Source: Agapetus fuscipes
Taxonomy: Eukaryota > Arthropoda > Insecta > Trichoptera > Glossosomatidae
Direction: 5' to 3'
Assembly (NCBI GenBank): GCA_951799405.1
Contig: CATOGX010000095.1
Location: 1-64,000 of the forward strand
DNA: 64,000 nt
Below are positions 54,530-64,000 of this stretch, piece by piece. The notes below the pieces were generated by a model. The model did not search any database and was not told the origin of the DNA. It saw nothing but the letters and a program-made list of their open reading frames with translations. Made by a program: the position numbers and the translations under genes. Numbering within the stretch: the stretch's first letter is position 1; every line of letters starts with the position of its first letter.

Positions 54530-55103
54530 AAAAAAAATCCTTACATAATTCCCCACACGTTTTTGGCAGTTCAAGGTTTTTTTATATCCCAAAAGATGGC
54601 AGTAGCATCTGAAATCAACCTATGGAAAAAATGTGGGCTGTTTACTTTTACTGACCATACATAAAACACAATGTAAATGTGACACAGTTGTTTGTTTTCT
54701 TTTTCTATATACTAAGGCGGGTTCTTAATGTAGCAGCAAGGTGGCGTATGCCTGACTTTTACAGTAGTCCTCTATAGTTCCTGAAAAACCTTATCTAAAA
54801 ATAAATGGACGTTACATATACATAAGCTTATGCAGCTCCCTGTTTAAAAATGTTTTTTTCTCATTTAAAAAGACGTTGAATAATTTTGTGGTATATATAT
54901 TTGGTTCTATGCTTCTATGCATGTAGTTAAAAAAATAATAATATATATAATATATTGATTATTATATATAATATATATAATAATCAATAAAAATAAGTAT
55001 CAACTTCACATGTGACATATCACTTTTCTTAAAATTTAAAATAAAATAACAAAAAAACAACTTACATTCAAAGTATAAAAATAACAAAAAATAAACTTAA
55101 TAT
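54530..55103. other. Left non-coding part of the hAT element
   Basis: AT-rich, including a palindromic AT stretch (54935-54985, ATATATAATAATCAATA-type); no ORF. Confidence 0.4.
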
Positions 55104-57749
55104 CTAATGCTTCTTTAAATGATCATATACTTCACTAGAGTTGGATAGTTTTTTAAAATGATTTTCTTGACATATAAAAGATATACAATTTTTTTGAGAG
55201 TTTTGAAGTGCCGATCTAATGATACATATTGCGCTTAAATTTTCGTGGCTTAATTTGTTGCGTTTTTTTGTCCGCACATCAGTAACAATTGAAAATATCC
55301 TTTCAGCTTCAGCGTTTGCGTGGGGTAGTGCCAGCACAAAAAGGGCCAAATTTGATATTTTTGGAAATACCAATTCATCATTGAAATTTTTTGACCCACT
55401 TATTGTTTTCCAGAATTGTTCTACGTTGTTATCATCAATTAATTTTTTCTTTTCGATTTCAGTAAAATGATATTGTATGGTTCGCCATTCTGTTATTAAA
55501 TCAGTTTCACTAATTTTAAGCCTCTCGCAAATTTTTTTGAACTGAATGTGACCCCTATCTTCTGCTCCTAGCGCTACTCTTGGGCTCAAAAATGCCATTT
55601 CTGAATAAATAGAGTCAGTTTTTAATGGCAGTCTATTTTGAATTTCTTCTAAGGCTGTTATGTAAAATTCCAAACAATCAAGTATAATTCTCTCTGAAGC
55701 TTGCAAAGGCATTTCATTGAGTAGTTCAGCACATTCTGGCCTCAAGAATATTTCCTTATTTGGTAAGTATATTGATGGTGCTCTCAAGATAACGCCAGTC
55801 TTTAGGTGTTCTTTTTTGATGAAATTTTGCCCCAATTTAAAAAATATCTTTAACGACTCATCATGCAGTTGGTGTATCAATGGTTTTTTCGATTGAAAAA
55901 GCGCGTTTAATTGATTAAAATAGACTAAGACATATTTTAAGAAAAACAAATACGCCCTATTGCATTGATTGTTGAGCTCGGCTAAAATAATTTCTGCAGA
56001 CTTCAGTTTGTCAGTTGCAACTGCATGTTTAAAATATTCTTGTAGAACATTCCAGTTTTCCAATATTCTGGTAACGCATTTTTGATGTGAGAGCCATCTT
56101 GTCGCCGATGTCCGAAGAATTTTTCTTTTCTCTTGCTGCAACAAATCTTGAAATTCTGCAATTTGTGAACATCTTTTAGAACTTCCCGAAACATATGTTC
56201 CTATTTGCCTCAACAGTTCCTCAGGAGCTCTTGGCAAGGCCAAGCAAGCTTTGCTGGCTATAATAGCCGACGAATGGCATATGCATTTAACAATAATAGC
56301 GCCTGGATTGTCCTCAATTAATCGGGAGGCAAATGAGTTTCTCACTCCCACCATTACGCTGGCGCCATCACTACACATACCTGGAAAACAAGTTTTAACA
56401 CAATACACATACATACTTGAAAAAACAGTTACTTAAGTTCATTTTGTAATATGAATACATACCTATTATATTTTGATAAGGTATTTTATGATTAAAAATA
56501 ACTTCCTTAAAACTGCTATACAAAGCTTCAGCGGAACAATTAGATTTTACTGGAATCATATCCAGAAAATTAACATTAATGTTACCAGTTTCCTTGTCGA
56601 CGTACCTCACAAGACAGCACATACTTTTATTGAGCCCAATATCGGTACTCTCATCAATCATAACTGAAAATTTGTTGATTTTCAATTTTGATACTAGGTC
56701 TGATTTTTCTTGTTCAGCCAAAACATTTTTTATAATATTCGTACATTTGCCTCTGCCTAACTTCGATTTTTGTATTATTTCTGAATCGGTAACAGTTTCC
56801 TTTAACAACGGCAATAAATGTTCAACAATTTGAATCGCTACATTATGCTCTGCAAAAAACATGCATAGCTTAATTTCAAAATTTTGTACTTTTGAGCTGG
56901 TTGATGTTGAAGCTGACATGAAAAAATTTGGAATGGCCTTGGAATTTTTAATTGCAAGCACATTTTTCATGTGAAGTTTTGTTTGGCTATGTTTAATTAG
57001 ATCAGAAAAAAAAAAAAAAAAAAAATGTCTTCGCTAAAATGAGCAAATTACTGTTGTGCCGAAATTTAAGCCTTGAACTCCGGAAGCGCATAGTGAGGTG
57101 CTACGTTTTCCCAATCGCTCTGTATGGTATGGAGGGATGGACTCTCACGCAGGCACTGGAGAGACGTATTGAAGCATTCGAGATGTGTTTATACCGAAAA
57201 ATGCTTCGGATCTCTTGGCGTGATCGAGTCACCAATGAAGAAGTCCTTCAACGAATGCGCACTACAAAGGAGCTCCTGCCTACCATTAAGCAGAGAAAGC
57301 TAATGTACTTCGGTCACATTATGAGAAATGAGAAGTACCGTCTCCTTCATCTTATCATTCAGGGTAAGATTGAGGGGAGAAGATCTCAGGGACGCCGAAG
57401 GACATCGTGGCTGAAGAACCTGCGACAGTGGTTCGGCAGAAGCACCAAGTCCCTATTTCGAGCCGCAGCATCAAAACTCAAAATAGCCATGATGATCGCC
57501 GATCTTCGTTAGAAGTGGCACAAGAAGAAGAAGAAGAATTAGATCAGATTTTCCACAATTTAAAACTTTATTGCAAGCTGAGCATTTGCACTTAAACTGG
57601 TCGTTTTTTATAATTTGAAGCCAGCCTTTGATTATATCTATATCAAGTCAAGAGCTATTAAATTTTTGTTGGTGATATTTCCTTTTTAAGCTTGAGTTGG
57701 TGTTTTCTCTGCCTCCATTCGAATCTGCATCAGACGATTCACTGCTCAT
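55104..57749 (-). pseudogene. hAT transposase, spliced, with nonsense codon and LINE insertion
   Basis: The first ATG is at 57749 (MSSESSDADSNGGRENTNSS); an in-frame TGA at codon 34 (57650-57648). A BED zinc finger follows: FKCKCSACNKVL, then HSQTKLH; a LINE fragment (57006-57537) sits between its Cys and His pairs. Next come VMIDESTDIGLNKSMC (catalytic D), an 82-bp intron 56462-56381 (NIIG joins MCSDG in phase), CSDGASVMVGVRNSFAS (second D), TSATRWLSHQKCV, and the C-terminal hAT dimerisation region FVLALPHANAEAERIFSIV (E) and RNKLSHENLSAICIIRSA. Stop at 55104. The catalytic body is otherwise open. Confidence 0.88.
57006..57537 (+). mobile_element. 5'-truncated LINE fragment inside the hAT transposase
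   Basis: Flanked by AATTAGATCAGA (56995-57006 and 57537-57548). The ORF 57039-57512 encodes ALYGMEGWTLTQALERRIEA, LMYFGHIMRNEKYRLLHLII and GRRSQGRRRTSWLKNLRQWF, a LINE C-terminal tail; it ends in AAG repeats (57522-57536). An A-run of about 20 sits at the 5' junction, which is odd for a 5'-truncated LINE. Confidence 0.85.
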
Positions 57750-58337
57750 TTTGGATGATATGATCTGTAATGTATTAGTAATTGTAATTAGTTTACAATA
57801 AAACGTTGCAGAATTATTTTCAAAAGAATGTTCATTACCTCGTATTCAACGTGAACCCAGCATTTGCCACAATTTTACCTACACCACACTTCGGCTGCCG
57901 AACAGAACTCTTTTTGTATTGCAACGCACTGTAACGTACTATTAGTTTTTAAAATATATTTGATTTATTCAAACTGTCAATATTTTCTAAACAATTGACA
58001 TTCAGCGTCACCCCTATTGACAATTTTCAGACAAACTTCGCGATCCACTACAAAATCCAAATTACCCTAAAAACATTTCTGAGACAATCAACAATCCAAA
58101 TTACTCAAAGAATATTTATGAGAAATAATTTTCCAATTTAATCGACTTAGAATATAAATAAATATTGTTCAAACTATTTCTTCTGGTTTCTATAAATTTA
58201 ATAAGCTTAATAATCGTATTCATTGAAAATCCTTACATTTGGCTTGAAAAACGAAATCTGTCTTTTTTTCCCTACAGCCGATTTTGAAGGCAAAAATTCC
58301 CTACATTCGGGATTTTTCCCTACTTTTGACATCACTG
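57750..58337. other. Right non-coding part of the hAT element
   Basis: Transposase upstream region and right subterminal repeats (TTTCCCTACAGCC, ATTCCCTACATTC, TTTCCCTACTTTT). Confidence 0.45.
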
Positions 58338-58345
58338 ACTGTAAC

Positions 58346-58447
58346 TATTCACATGTGAGATATATAGCAAAAGGTGAATTCTCTCTGGGCAGTGCTGCCA
58401 ACACTCTTATATTAATAGTGCTGCCCACAGAGTATATGCTGCCAACA
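58346..58447 (-). repeat. Gypsy 5' LTR, second piece
   Basis: TATTCACATGTGAGATATAT onward matches 49862-49945, plus an extra 18 bp (CACAGAGTATATGCTGCC) before the terminal AACA. Ends at CAAAC duplication. Confidence 0.9.
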
Positions 58448-58656
58448 CAAACAAACATACCAATACTCACATTAATGTTAACCAACTCCTGACGCATTTT
58501 CCTGAAACGGGTTGGCATTAGCAAAAGTGGACCTATTAGAAAACATTTGTTGACCTCTTCCCTAGCAATTCGGCCTTGCGACGTCACAATTTTGTCATGT
58601 GCAGATCTTATTGTGTTTATTTTCAATAAATTTATTATTTAATTGTAAACATAATT
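58448..58656. repeat. 2-kb block copy 2, first piece
   Basis: 58503-58653 matches 31845-31985 (GGTTGGCATTAGCAAAAGTG, ATTCGGCCTTGCGACGTCAC). It breaks off at AATT, where a TIR element is inserted. Confidence 0.75.
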
Positions 58657-59761
58657 GGGTATCGCCGTCGAAATTTGTACCTTTTGTCTTGTGCGTGTGT
58701 CCCCTAATGATTTTCAGCTTTTTCATAAAAACTGGTGATCTCTACTGAATTCTAAAATTATCAGAGTAAAGTAAATAAGAAGCGTATCGAAATACAAAAA
58801 AAAACTGCAAAAAGCATTAAGTGGCGATGTAATTAAAAAATAAAACAAAAACGCCTTTTTTCCATTCCCATACAAATTTTACATGTCCGCAACCCGTTTT
58901 TGACCCTTTGATGGCATGATACGATCAAAATAGTCAAACGTTTTTAAAGTTGAGTATTTTTTCATATACCTTAGTAACGTATCTTTCATTTTCTGTACTA
59001 GCCACAATAATATTTACTTATTTAAACACGAAATATTGATTGCTAAGGGTTGTCTCCATTTTTGGCTCCGAAATTTTTCTTTTAGTATGTTACCAATTCC
59101 ATTGGAACTGACAAAAATCTTGCAATCTTAAGTATTTCTTCACGTATGGTAACTCTTTGATGTTGTGTGGACAACACAAAAAAACTCATTCGATACCTTC
59201 ATTTTCTTCTGAGAACGTTTACATCAGACTCGGGAATTTGTCGTGAATGTTTTGAGTGGAAGTTAGCTTGGCATTATTAAGGTATGTATTCGAATATGTT
59301 GTCAGTTGTATATTTTTTACTTAGATCCATTAATTCTTCTAATGTTTGTATGTTTTTATCATTGCTGACAGTATTATTTTTCAAATGCCACAAGTTTAAG
59401 ATAATGTCGGGCGGTTTTTTATTTACAATCTTTACCGTATGTTACCAGTATTAAGGTGTATTCACGTAGGTTTAAAAAAATACACCTACTTACCGTTAAT
59501 TTATGGTTGACTAACAAATAACATTTACGTACCTAATTGAAACATAAAACTATCTAATCAACCTTACTACATGCTATTAATATTTTAAATGCACCGTTTG
59601 ATGTTTGTTATTCAAAATAGCAAAAAGGTTTAAATTCCGTGATCTGTGGGCTAAACGATTAAATGAAATTTGGACCACAGAGGTACCTAATTTTTATATC
59701 GGTGCTGGATACTGTGAAAAATGTACGCAAAAAAACCATTGCCTATCTATCTAAATCTATG

Positions 59762-59985
59762 ATAATCTATAATCTAAGTTACAAAAATATATTGCATTTA
59801 AGACTTTAAGTTCGTACTTAAACATGCTGCATGTGAACCTACAATATAAAACCCAATCTCAAATGAACATAAACCCTGCAACTCTTGCCGACCTTACCTG
59901 ACACAATGGTAACATTGGTAAAGTGAACTATTTTTTACAGTATGAGTGGTCAGCTTCATACTAACCTATAAGTCAAGGAAACTTA
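59762..59985 (-). repeat. LINE-B 3'UTR repeat
   Basis: AATCTATAATCTAAGTTACA at the left, ACTAACCTATAAGTCAAGGA at the right. Confidence 0.8.
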
Positions 59986-60117
59986 TTGAAATACAATAAA
60001 CGAACGATTTTAGGTAGTTATTAAATGTGCGTATTCATATTTTTATTAAACATTCATAGACAAACAACATTCATATTTATAGACATTCAAAATGGTCCTC
60101 TTATATTTTTACTGAAC

Positions 60118-60225
60118 AGTGTTTACGAACTGCTATAAAATCTTGTATTCGTCGTCGAAAAAAGAAATGAGATATCGAAATGTAAAAAAACCTAAGTTTT
60201 CGAACCTGTCCGTCATTTTGAATAG
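60118..60225 (+). repeat. Relic of the palindrome-arm repeat
   Basis: TATAAAATCTTGTATTCGTC and AAAAAACCTAAGTTTTCGAA plus CCTGTCCGTC match the left arm at 10500-10616. Confidence 0.5.
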
Positions 60226-60780
60226 ACCTTAATTTAACTCACGATGTTTTCGTTTTCTTGAATCTTGCCGGTCGACAGTTATGGTACAAATTTAAACGGC
60301 GTTACCCAATTGTTGATCTGTAATGTTGGCAGCTAAGTTTTTTTTAATTATAATTTCTGTATGATGTATCTTCAAGTATTATGTCTACACTTGTAAAATG
60401 TACTTCATTATTTGTGTTACCGAACTTATAGTCTGGTATGTGGCTCCCATACTGTAATTTGTTTTTAAGATCCTGTGCAACAGACTCCCTAGATTTCAGA
60501 GACTCTAGGGGTCTATGACACTTGTTGTAGTGCTGCAGAGGTGTTTACAAGCTTGGTCGTCGCTACAAAGCGCCAATACTCAAGGAAGAACCAGTTGCAA
60601 GGTTTTATGATTTTTTCAACCCAGTGATCAGAATACTTGAAAATTTAAATGGTATACTTGACTAAGGATCAGTTGAAAAAATGGTTGACTTTTCGAATGT
60701 CACTCCTGCTTCTTCAAAGATCGGTAAGAGTTTCAGGGCTTAAGTTCATTTTAGGTTTTGGTTTTGAGAGATGAGTTTTA

Positions 60781-60954
60781 TGGGGCGTCCACACGCTTGC
60801 CAACCATTCACAAGTCAAGCGCACAGTGTGTCGTCTAGAACATGCTAGCTGGACAAAATTTTGTCTAATGGACTCATTTTGTCCAGCTAGCATGTTCTAG
60901 ACGACACACTGTGCGCTTGACTTGTGAATGGTTGGCAAGCGTGTGGACGCCCCA
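60781..60954. mobile_element. Perfect-hairpin MITE, 174 bp, TSD TTA
   Basis: Arms of 79 bp (60781-60859 and 60876-60954) are exact reverse complements; they start TGGGGCGTCCACACGCTTGC. TTA flanks both sides. The paralogue at 32474-32476 has one uninterrupted TTA. It sits in the target site of the adjacent MITE (60958-61114). Confidence 0.9.
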
Positions 60955-60957
60955 TTA

Positions 60958-61114
60958 GGCTGGTTTTAGTGCCGCGCTGACCCTTCAAAATATTTGAACT
61001 TAGAGTTTTAGAATGGCGCGTAGCTGTCAGTGCGCAACGCTTCCTACAAGTTCATAAATTTTGTCTGTCAGCGCTGACAGTCAGCGTGTTGTCAGCGCGA
61101 CACTAAAACCAGCC
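60958..61114. mobile_element. Harbinger-type MITE, second copy
   Basis: Same element as 32477-32632, with the same ends. Confidence 0.75.
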
Positions 61115-61989
61115 TAAAAATCCAATATCAATCTCCATTTACTCTCAGTGTCTGAAAACCAAGCAACGCAACTCACACCACAGCACTGCGCAGCTAACGG
61201 CCCTGCAACCGGATAAGGACAACTGCCACATTACCAACACCTCTGCGGCACTATAACAAGTGTCATGGACCCCTAGAGTCTCTTGAATCTAGGGAATCTC
61301 GCGCACAGGCTTCCTTAAAAAAATGTAAGATTCACATTAGGTGGCGGTTGAGCCATGGATTATCTGTGACTGCAGCGTCTTATCTTTTCTTGATGGGGTT
61401 ATTTTGTGGGAATACAAACAAATATTACATTGCTAGATAAAATCTTTATTATAAACAATATTCATTTTCATTGTTATCATTAGAATGGAAGCTATAATCT
61501 GAGTTGCAAACATGTATTGGTATTTAAGGCTTATATTTAATGCACCCTAACAGGCAAAGCCATTTTTTTTTATTGGTGCACAACAGGTTGCCCTAATTAC
61601 AGTGCACCCTGATAAAACACATGTAAGCTCGTGCTCACACATGCTGCATGTGTACTTACAAAAAAAACCTCACATGATCAGATACCTTGCAACTCCTGCT
61701 ACCCATTCCTGAAACTGGGATGGCATTGGCAAAAGTGAAACATGTCTTAACAGCATGGGGGGTAAGCCTCATACCAACCTATTTGTCTAGGAACTTAAAT
61801 ATTTCCGAAAGTGAAATAGTTGAAAAACTTAAAATCAAATTTAAATTAAACTTAAATGCCTAAAATAGTCACAACTGTTGTACAAGGGTCAGGGCCATCT
61901 TGTAGGTTTTCTAAGCAACGTCCTCAGCCAGAAGGTGGTGCCACTATGAAGTCATGTTTAAATTAATATATATATACAAGGATAATTTA

Positions 61990-63108
61990 TTTATAAGGTA
62001 CACATAATTGAAGAGCGCCGTTTTTGTGTGTGTCACACCTCAAGGGCCCTCTCAAATCACGGATAAGATTTTTTGTAAAGATGCGTCTTTAGTGCTCCTT
62101 TAAAGACACCAACAGTTTCTGCCTTCCTCACATTAGGTGGTAGTCTGTTCCACTCCATTGGGCCCGCAAACCGGAAAGCACGGTCCCCAAAATTAGTGCG
62201 TGTCTGACGTGACGGCTGGACTAAGTCAACCACCCCACACCCTGCAGATCTGAGAGTTTGGCGTCTCAAATCTATCTCAATAGGTGAGAACATGTCAGAC
62301 AGGTATGAAGGAGCCGTACCATTGACAGCTTTGTAAACCATCAAACAAACACGGTAGACCACCCTCTCCGGAAAACGAAGCCAATGCAGTTCTTTCAACA
62401 ATGGAGTAATATGATTAAATTTGGACATCCCGAAAATGAGTCTTGCTGCAGAGTTCAGCACAGATTGTAGTCGGCTGAACTGTTTTTTCGGCTGACCTAT
62501 ATACAGCGTTGAGCAATAGTCAACCCGAGACATCACAAAAGCGTTAACCAGGGTCCTGACCGCCCCTGATGGTAAACATCTCCTGATTGCCTTAATCTGG
62601 CGAAGTTCAAAAAACGAGGAGGATACCGTGTTATTCAACTGCTCTCCCATTGTGAGGTTCCGATCCAGTGTGACTCCTAGAAGTCTCACTGAATCTGACG
62701 GCTGAATCAGCTGTCCCCCAATGGAGAGTGGTACGCGAGTTGTCAGGAGATGATCACGCCTGGACGTAGCCGCCCACATAATTTCCGTCTTACCCATGTT
62801 AAGGATTAGGCCATTGCTTGTCATCCATTCACCGATCTCCGCAATGCAAGCTGCCATTCTGTTACTGAGAGCTCCCGCCATGTGTGGTCGACACTGAGAG
62901 TAAATCTGCCAGTCATCTGCATATGCATGTGTAGTAAGGCTCCATTTCTCGACTATGCTCTCAATGTCGGCCGTGTATAAAATGAACAGGATCGGTCCCC
63001 CCACAGACCCCTGCGGCACTCCGGAGATCAGCGAATAGGAAGGTGAGACACAGTCACAAGTACGCCTTACCTGCTTGCGATCCGCCAAATAGGAGGTGAA
63101 CCTCGCTT
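61990..63108 (-). pseudogene. CR1/L2-like LINE fragment with RT C-terminal half
   Basis: The open frame runs RFTSYLADRKQVRRTCDCVS, SGVPQGSVGGPILFILYTAD and a YADD box (THAYADDWQIYSQ), then SVRLLGVTLDRNLTMGEQLN, SRVDYCSTLYIGQPKKQFSR and TNFGDRAFRFAGPMEWNRLP to a stop at 62057. The first ~40 residues of the longest ORF (from 63220) come from flanking repeat DNA and are not part of the LINE: the empty site at 33535-33545 shows this. A 3' hairpin with a shifted inner stem (GTGT-GAC-ACAC) follows at about 62015-62050. Confidence 0.88.
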
Positions 63109-63111
63109 TGA

Positions 63112-63375
63112 ATGCTTTGAACAACATTTTTCCCATTTTGCCGTCGCAGTTGACTATATTATTTTCACATTGGACAATTTGTAAAAATTGCTTAATTAGT
63201 TTGGATACCCTCGGAGGCATTCAATGGTGTGCGTTCCCCAAATGCTCCAAAAAGTTGACAAAAAATGAAAACAAACTGGTATAGTAACTATATTGTGTTG
63301 GTGTAGTATCTTTTCAGATGTAAAGTATTTGTATTTATTGTAGTTGAGAAATCTACCAAAATAAAAAGCAAAAAA
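63112..63375. repeat. 2-kb block copy 2, last piece
   Basis: CTTTGAACAACATTTTTCCC to AAAATAAAAAGCAAAAAATC matches 33540-33805. Confidence 0.85.
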
Positions 63376-63571
63376 TCAAAACAGAAATCTCAGTAGGAAC
63401 ATTTAAAAACAAAACTTTATTTTTATCATTAAATCTCCCAATCCGCATTTTTTGCTAATTTAAAAAATAAAACAACAAAATCCATAGTGTAGGGTGAGAC
63501 TAAGAGTTAGGAATCCACCACATGCATACAATCCACCGAATAGGAGGAGAACCTCACTAGGACCTCATCTC
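63376..63571. other. Spacer, probable 3'UTR of ZNF-3
   Basis: Downstream of the ZNF-3 stop; no other feature. Confidence 0.3.
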
Positions 63572-64000
63572 TCAAGCCGTGCACCCTCCAGTCTCCTTTC
63601 TTCTACCAGCGTGGATTAACTGATGGGTTTTTAAAGCACTCCTTTGATTTGTTTGATAGCTGCAACTGTTACAAACAAATGGCTTCTCCCCAGTGTGCTT
63701 CATTTTATGGGTTTTTAAAGCACTCCTTCGATTTGTTTTATAGCTGCAAATGTTACACGCAAATGGCTTCTCCCCAGTGTGTGTCATTTTATGAATTTTT
63801 AAACGAGTCCTACAACTTGTTTGATACCTGCAAATGTTACAAGCAAATGGCTTCTCCCCCGTATGCTTCATTTTATGGGTTTTTAAACTTCCCATTAGAT
63901 TTGTTTTATAGCTGCAAATGTTACACGCAAATGGCTTCTCCCCAGTATGTATCAACTGATGGGTTTTTAAAGCATTCTTATGATTTGTTTTATAGCTGCA
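63572..64000 (-). CDS. C2H2 zinc-finger protein ZNF-3, 3' part (continues past the window)
   Basis: Probable nuclear DNA-binding protein. Four complete C-X2-C-X12-H-X3-H fingers and the end of a fifth, with TGEKPFACNIC linkers: CSYKTNHKNALKTHQLIH (partial), then NLMGSLKTHKMKH, SCRTRLKIHKMTH, NRRSALKTHKMKH and NQRSALKTHQLIH. The C-terminus AGRRKETGGCTA ends at TGA 63572. The frame is open to the window edge, so the true start and any acidic first exon lie outside. Framework residues match ZNF-2 closely, so it belongs to the same local family. Confidence 0.92.
   Translation of the reverse strand, partial: CSYKTNHKNALKTHQLIHTGEKPFACNICSYKTNLMGSLKTHKMKHTGEKPFACNICRYQTSCRTRLKIHKMTHTGEKPFACNICSYKTNRRSALKTHKMKHTGEKPFVCNSCSYQTNQRSALKTHQLIHAGRRKETGGCTA

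Larger units (their letters stand above)
54457..58337 (-). mobile_element. hAT transposon, 3.88 kb, TIR CAGTGATGT, TSD ACTGTAAC
   Basis: Ends CAGTGATGTTAATACTTTT (left) and, inverted, CAGTGATGTCAAAAGTAGGG (right), flanked by ACTGTAAC (54449-54456, 58338-58345). CCCTACA-type words recur near both ends, likely transposase binding sites. It carries one transposase gene with a BED finger, an intron and a LINE insertion. Confidence 0.92.
49767..58447 (-). mobile_element. Gypsy-class LTR retrotransposon, interrupted by a hAT element
   Basis: Two LTRs starting TG and ending CA (49767-49945; 54362-54456 plus 58346-58447) are flanked by CAAAC duplications (49762-49766, 58448-58452). In minus-strand order: 5' LTR, primer-binding-like TGGCGACGAGG at 54360-54350, gag, protease, RT, RNase H, integrase, a purine tract complementary to TCTCCCTCTTTTAAG (49946-49960), 3' LTR. 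The RT-RNaseH-integrase order defines the Gypsy class; no env frame. The coding region has one nonsense codon and one frameshift. The 5' LTR is split by a 3.88-kb hAT element. Confidence 0.95.
58657..60307. mobile_element. Non-autonomous TIR element, 1.65 kb, flanked by AATT
   Basis: Left end GGGTATCGCCGTCGAAATTT; inverted right end GGGTAACGCCGTTTAAATTT. AATT flanks both sides (58653-58656, 60308-60311), and the paralogous block at about 31985-31997 has a single AATT, the empty site. No transposase. It contains a LINE-B 3'UTR (59762-59985) and a relic of the palindrome repeat (60118-60225). Superfamily not assigned. Confidence 0.75.
60308..61970. repeat. 2-kb block copy 2, main piece
   Basis: Collinear with 31987-33535 apart from the added hairpin MITE (60781-60954) and a missing half-palindrome. 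It ends where a CR1/L2-like LINE enters. Confidence 0.85.

Overview
This is animal nuclear DNA, AT-rich, with spliced genes and dense transposable elements. The C2H2 zinc-finger gene style (an acidic first exon, then one exon of tandem CNICSYKTN-type fingers) and the mix of RTE-like, Jockey-like, CR1/L2-like, Gypsy, hAT, PIF/Harbinger and Penelope-like repeats suggest an insect, most likely a moth or butterfly. That placement is an inference from style, not from a marker gene. No rRNA, CRISPR array or bacterial operon was seen.

Host genes. Three C2H2 zinc-finger genes lie on the minus strand. ZNF-1 has exons at 6606-6360 and 4864-3876 (411 aa, 9 fingers). ZNF-2 has exons at 42047-41798 and 40255-39219 (428 aa); its last finger is destroyed by a 13-bp deletion. 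ZNF-3 (64000-63572) enters from beyond the right edge. ZNF-1 and ZNF-2 share the same intron phase and a stretch of identical exon-1 DNA, so they are paralogues.

Repeats, left to right. An intact 1072-aa RTE-like LINE ORF (269-3487). A MITE with C-tracts (8089-8394). A large inverted repeat with arms of about 2.16 kb (8689-10846 and 14427-16590) and CR1/L2-like fragments in its centre. LINE fragments at 16.7-18.7 kb. A 9.06-kb hAT-like element (19466-28522, TSD TGTGGGGC) that carries a nearly complete Jockey-like LINE (24044-28022) and older debris. CR1/L2 fragments (29-30.1 kb). A 2-kb repeat block (31.8-33.8 kb) with a paralogous copy at 58.5-63.4 kb. An AT-rich stretch (33.8-34.9 kb). A dead hAT-like transposase (36.9-37.4 kb).

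From 43171 to 47933 there is an apparently intact two-gene PIF/Harbinger transposon: a 4-exon DDE transposase (342 aa) facing a 7-exon Myb/SANT-like protein (about 293 aa), with terminal and subterminal repeats. From 49767 to 58447 there is a four-level nest: a LINE 3'UTR remnant is split by a Gypsy LTR element (TSD CAAAC), whose 5' LTR is split by a 3.88-kb hAT element (TSD ACTGTAAC), whose transposase gene is split by a LINE fragment (TSD AATTAGATCAGA).

A 250-bp sequence that looks like a SINE occurs more than 20 times. At three loci it is joined to the C-terminal coding end of an RTE-like LINE, so I read the family as 3'UTR-only truncated copies of that LINE. Paralogous repeats in the window give empty and filled sites that date several insertions precisely, including a perfect-hairpin 174-bp MITE.
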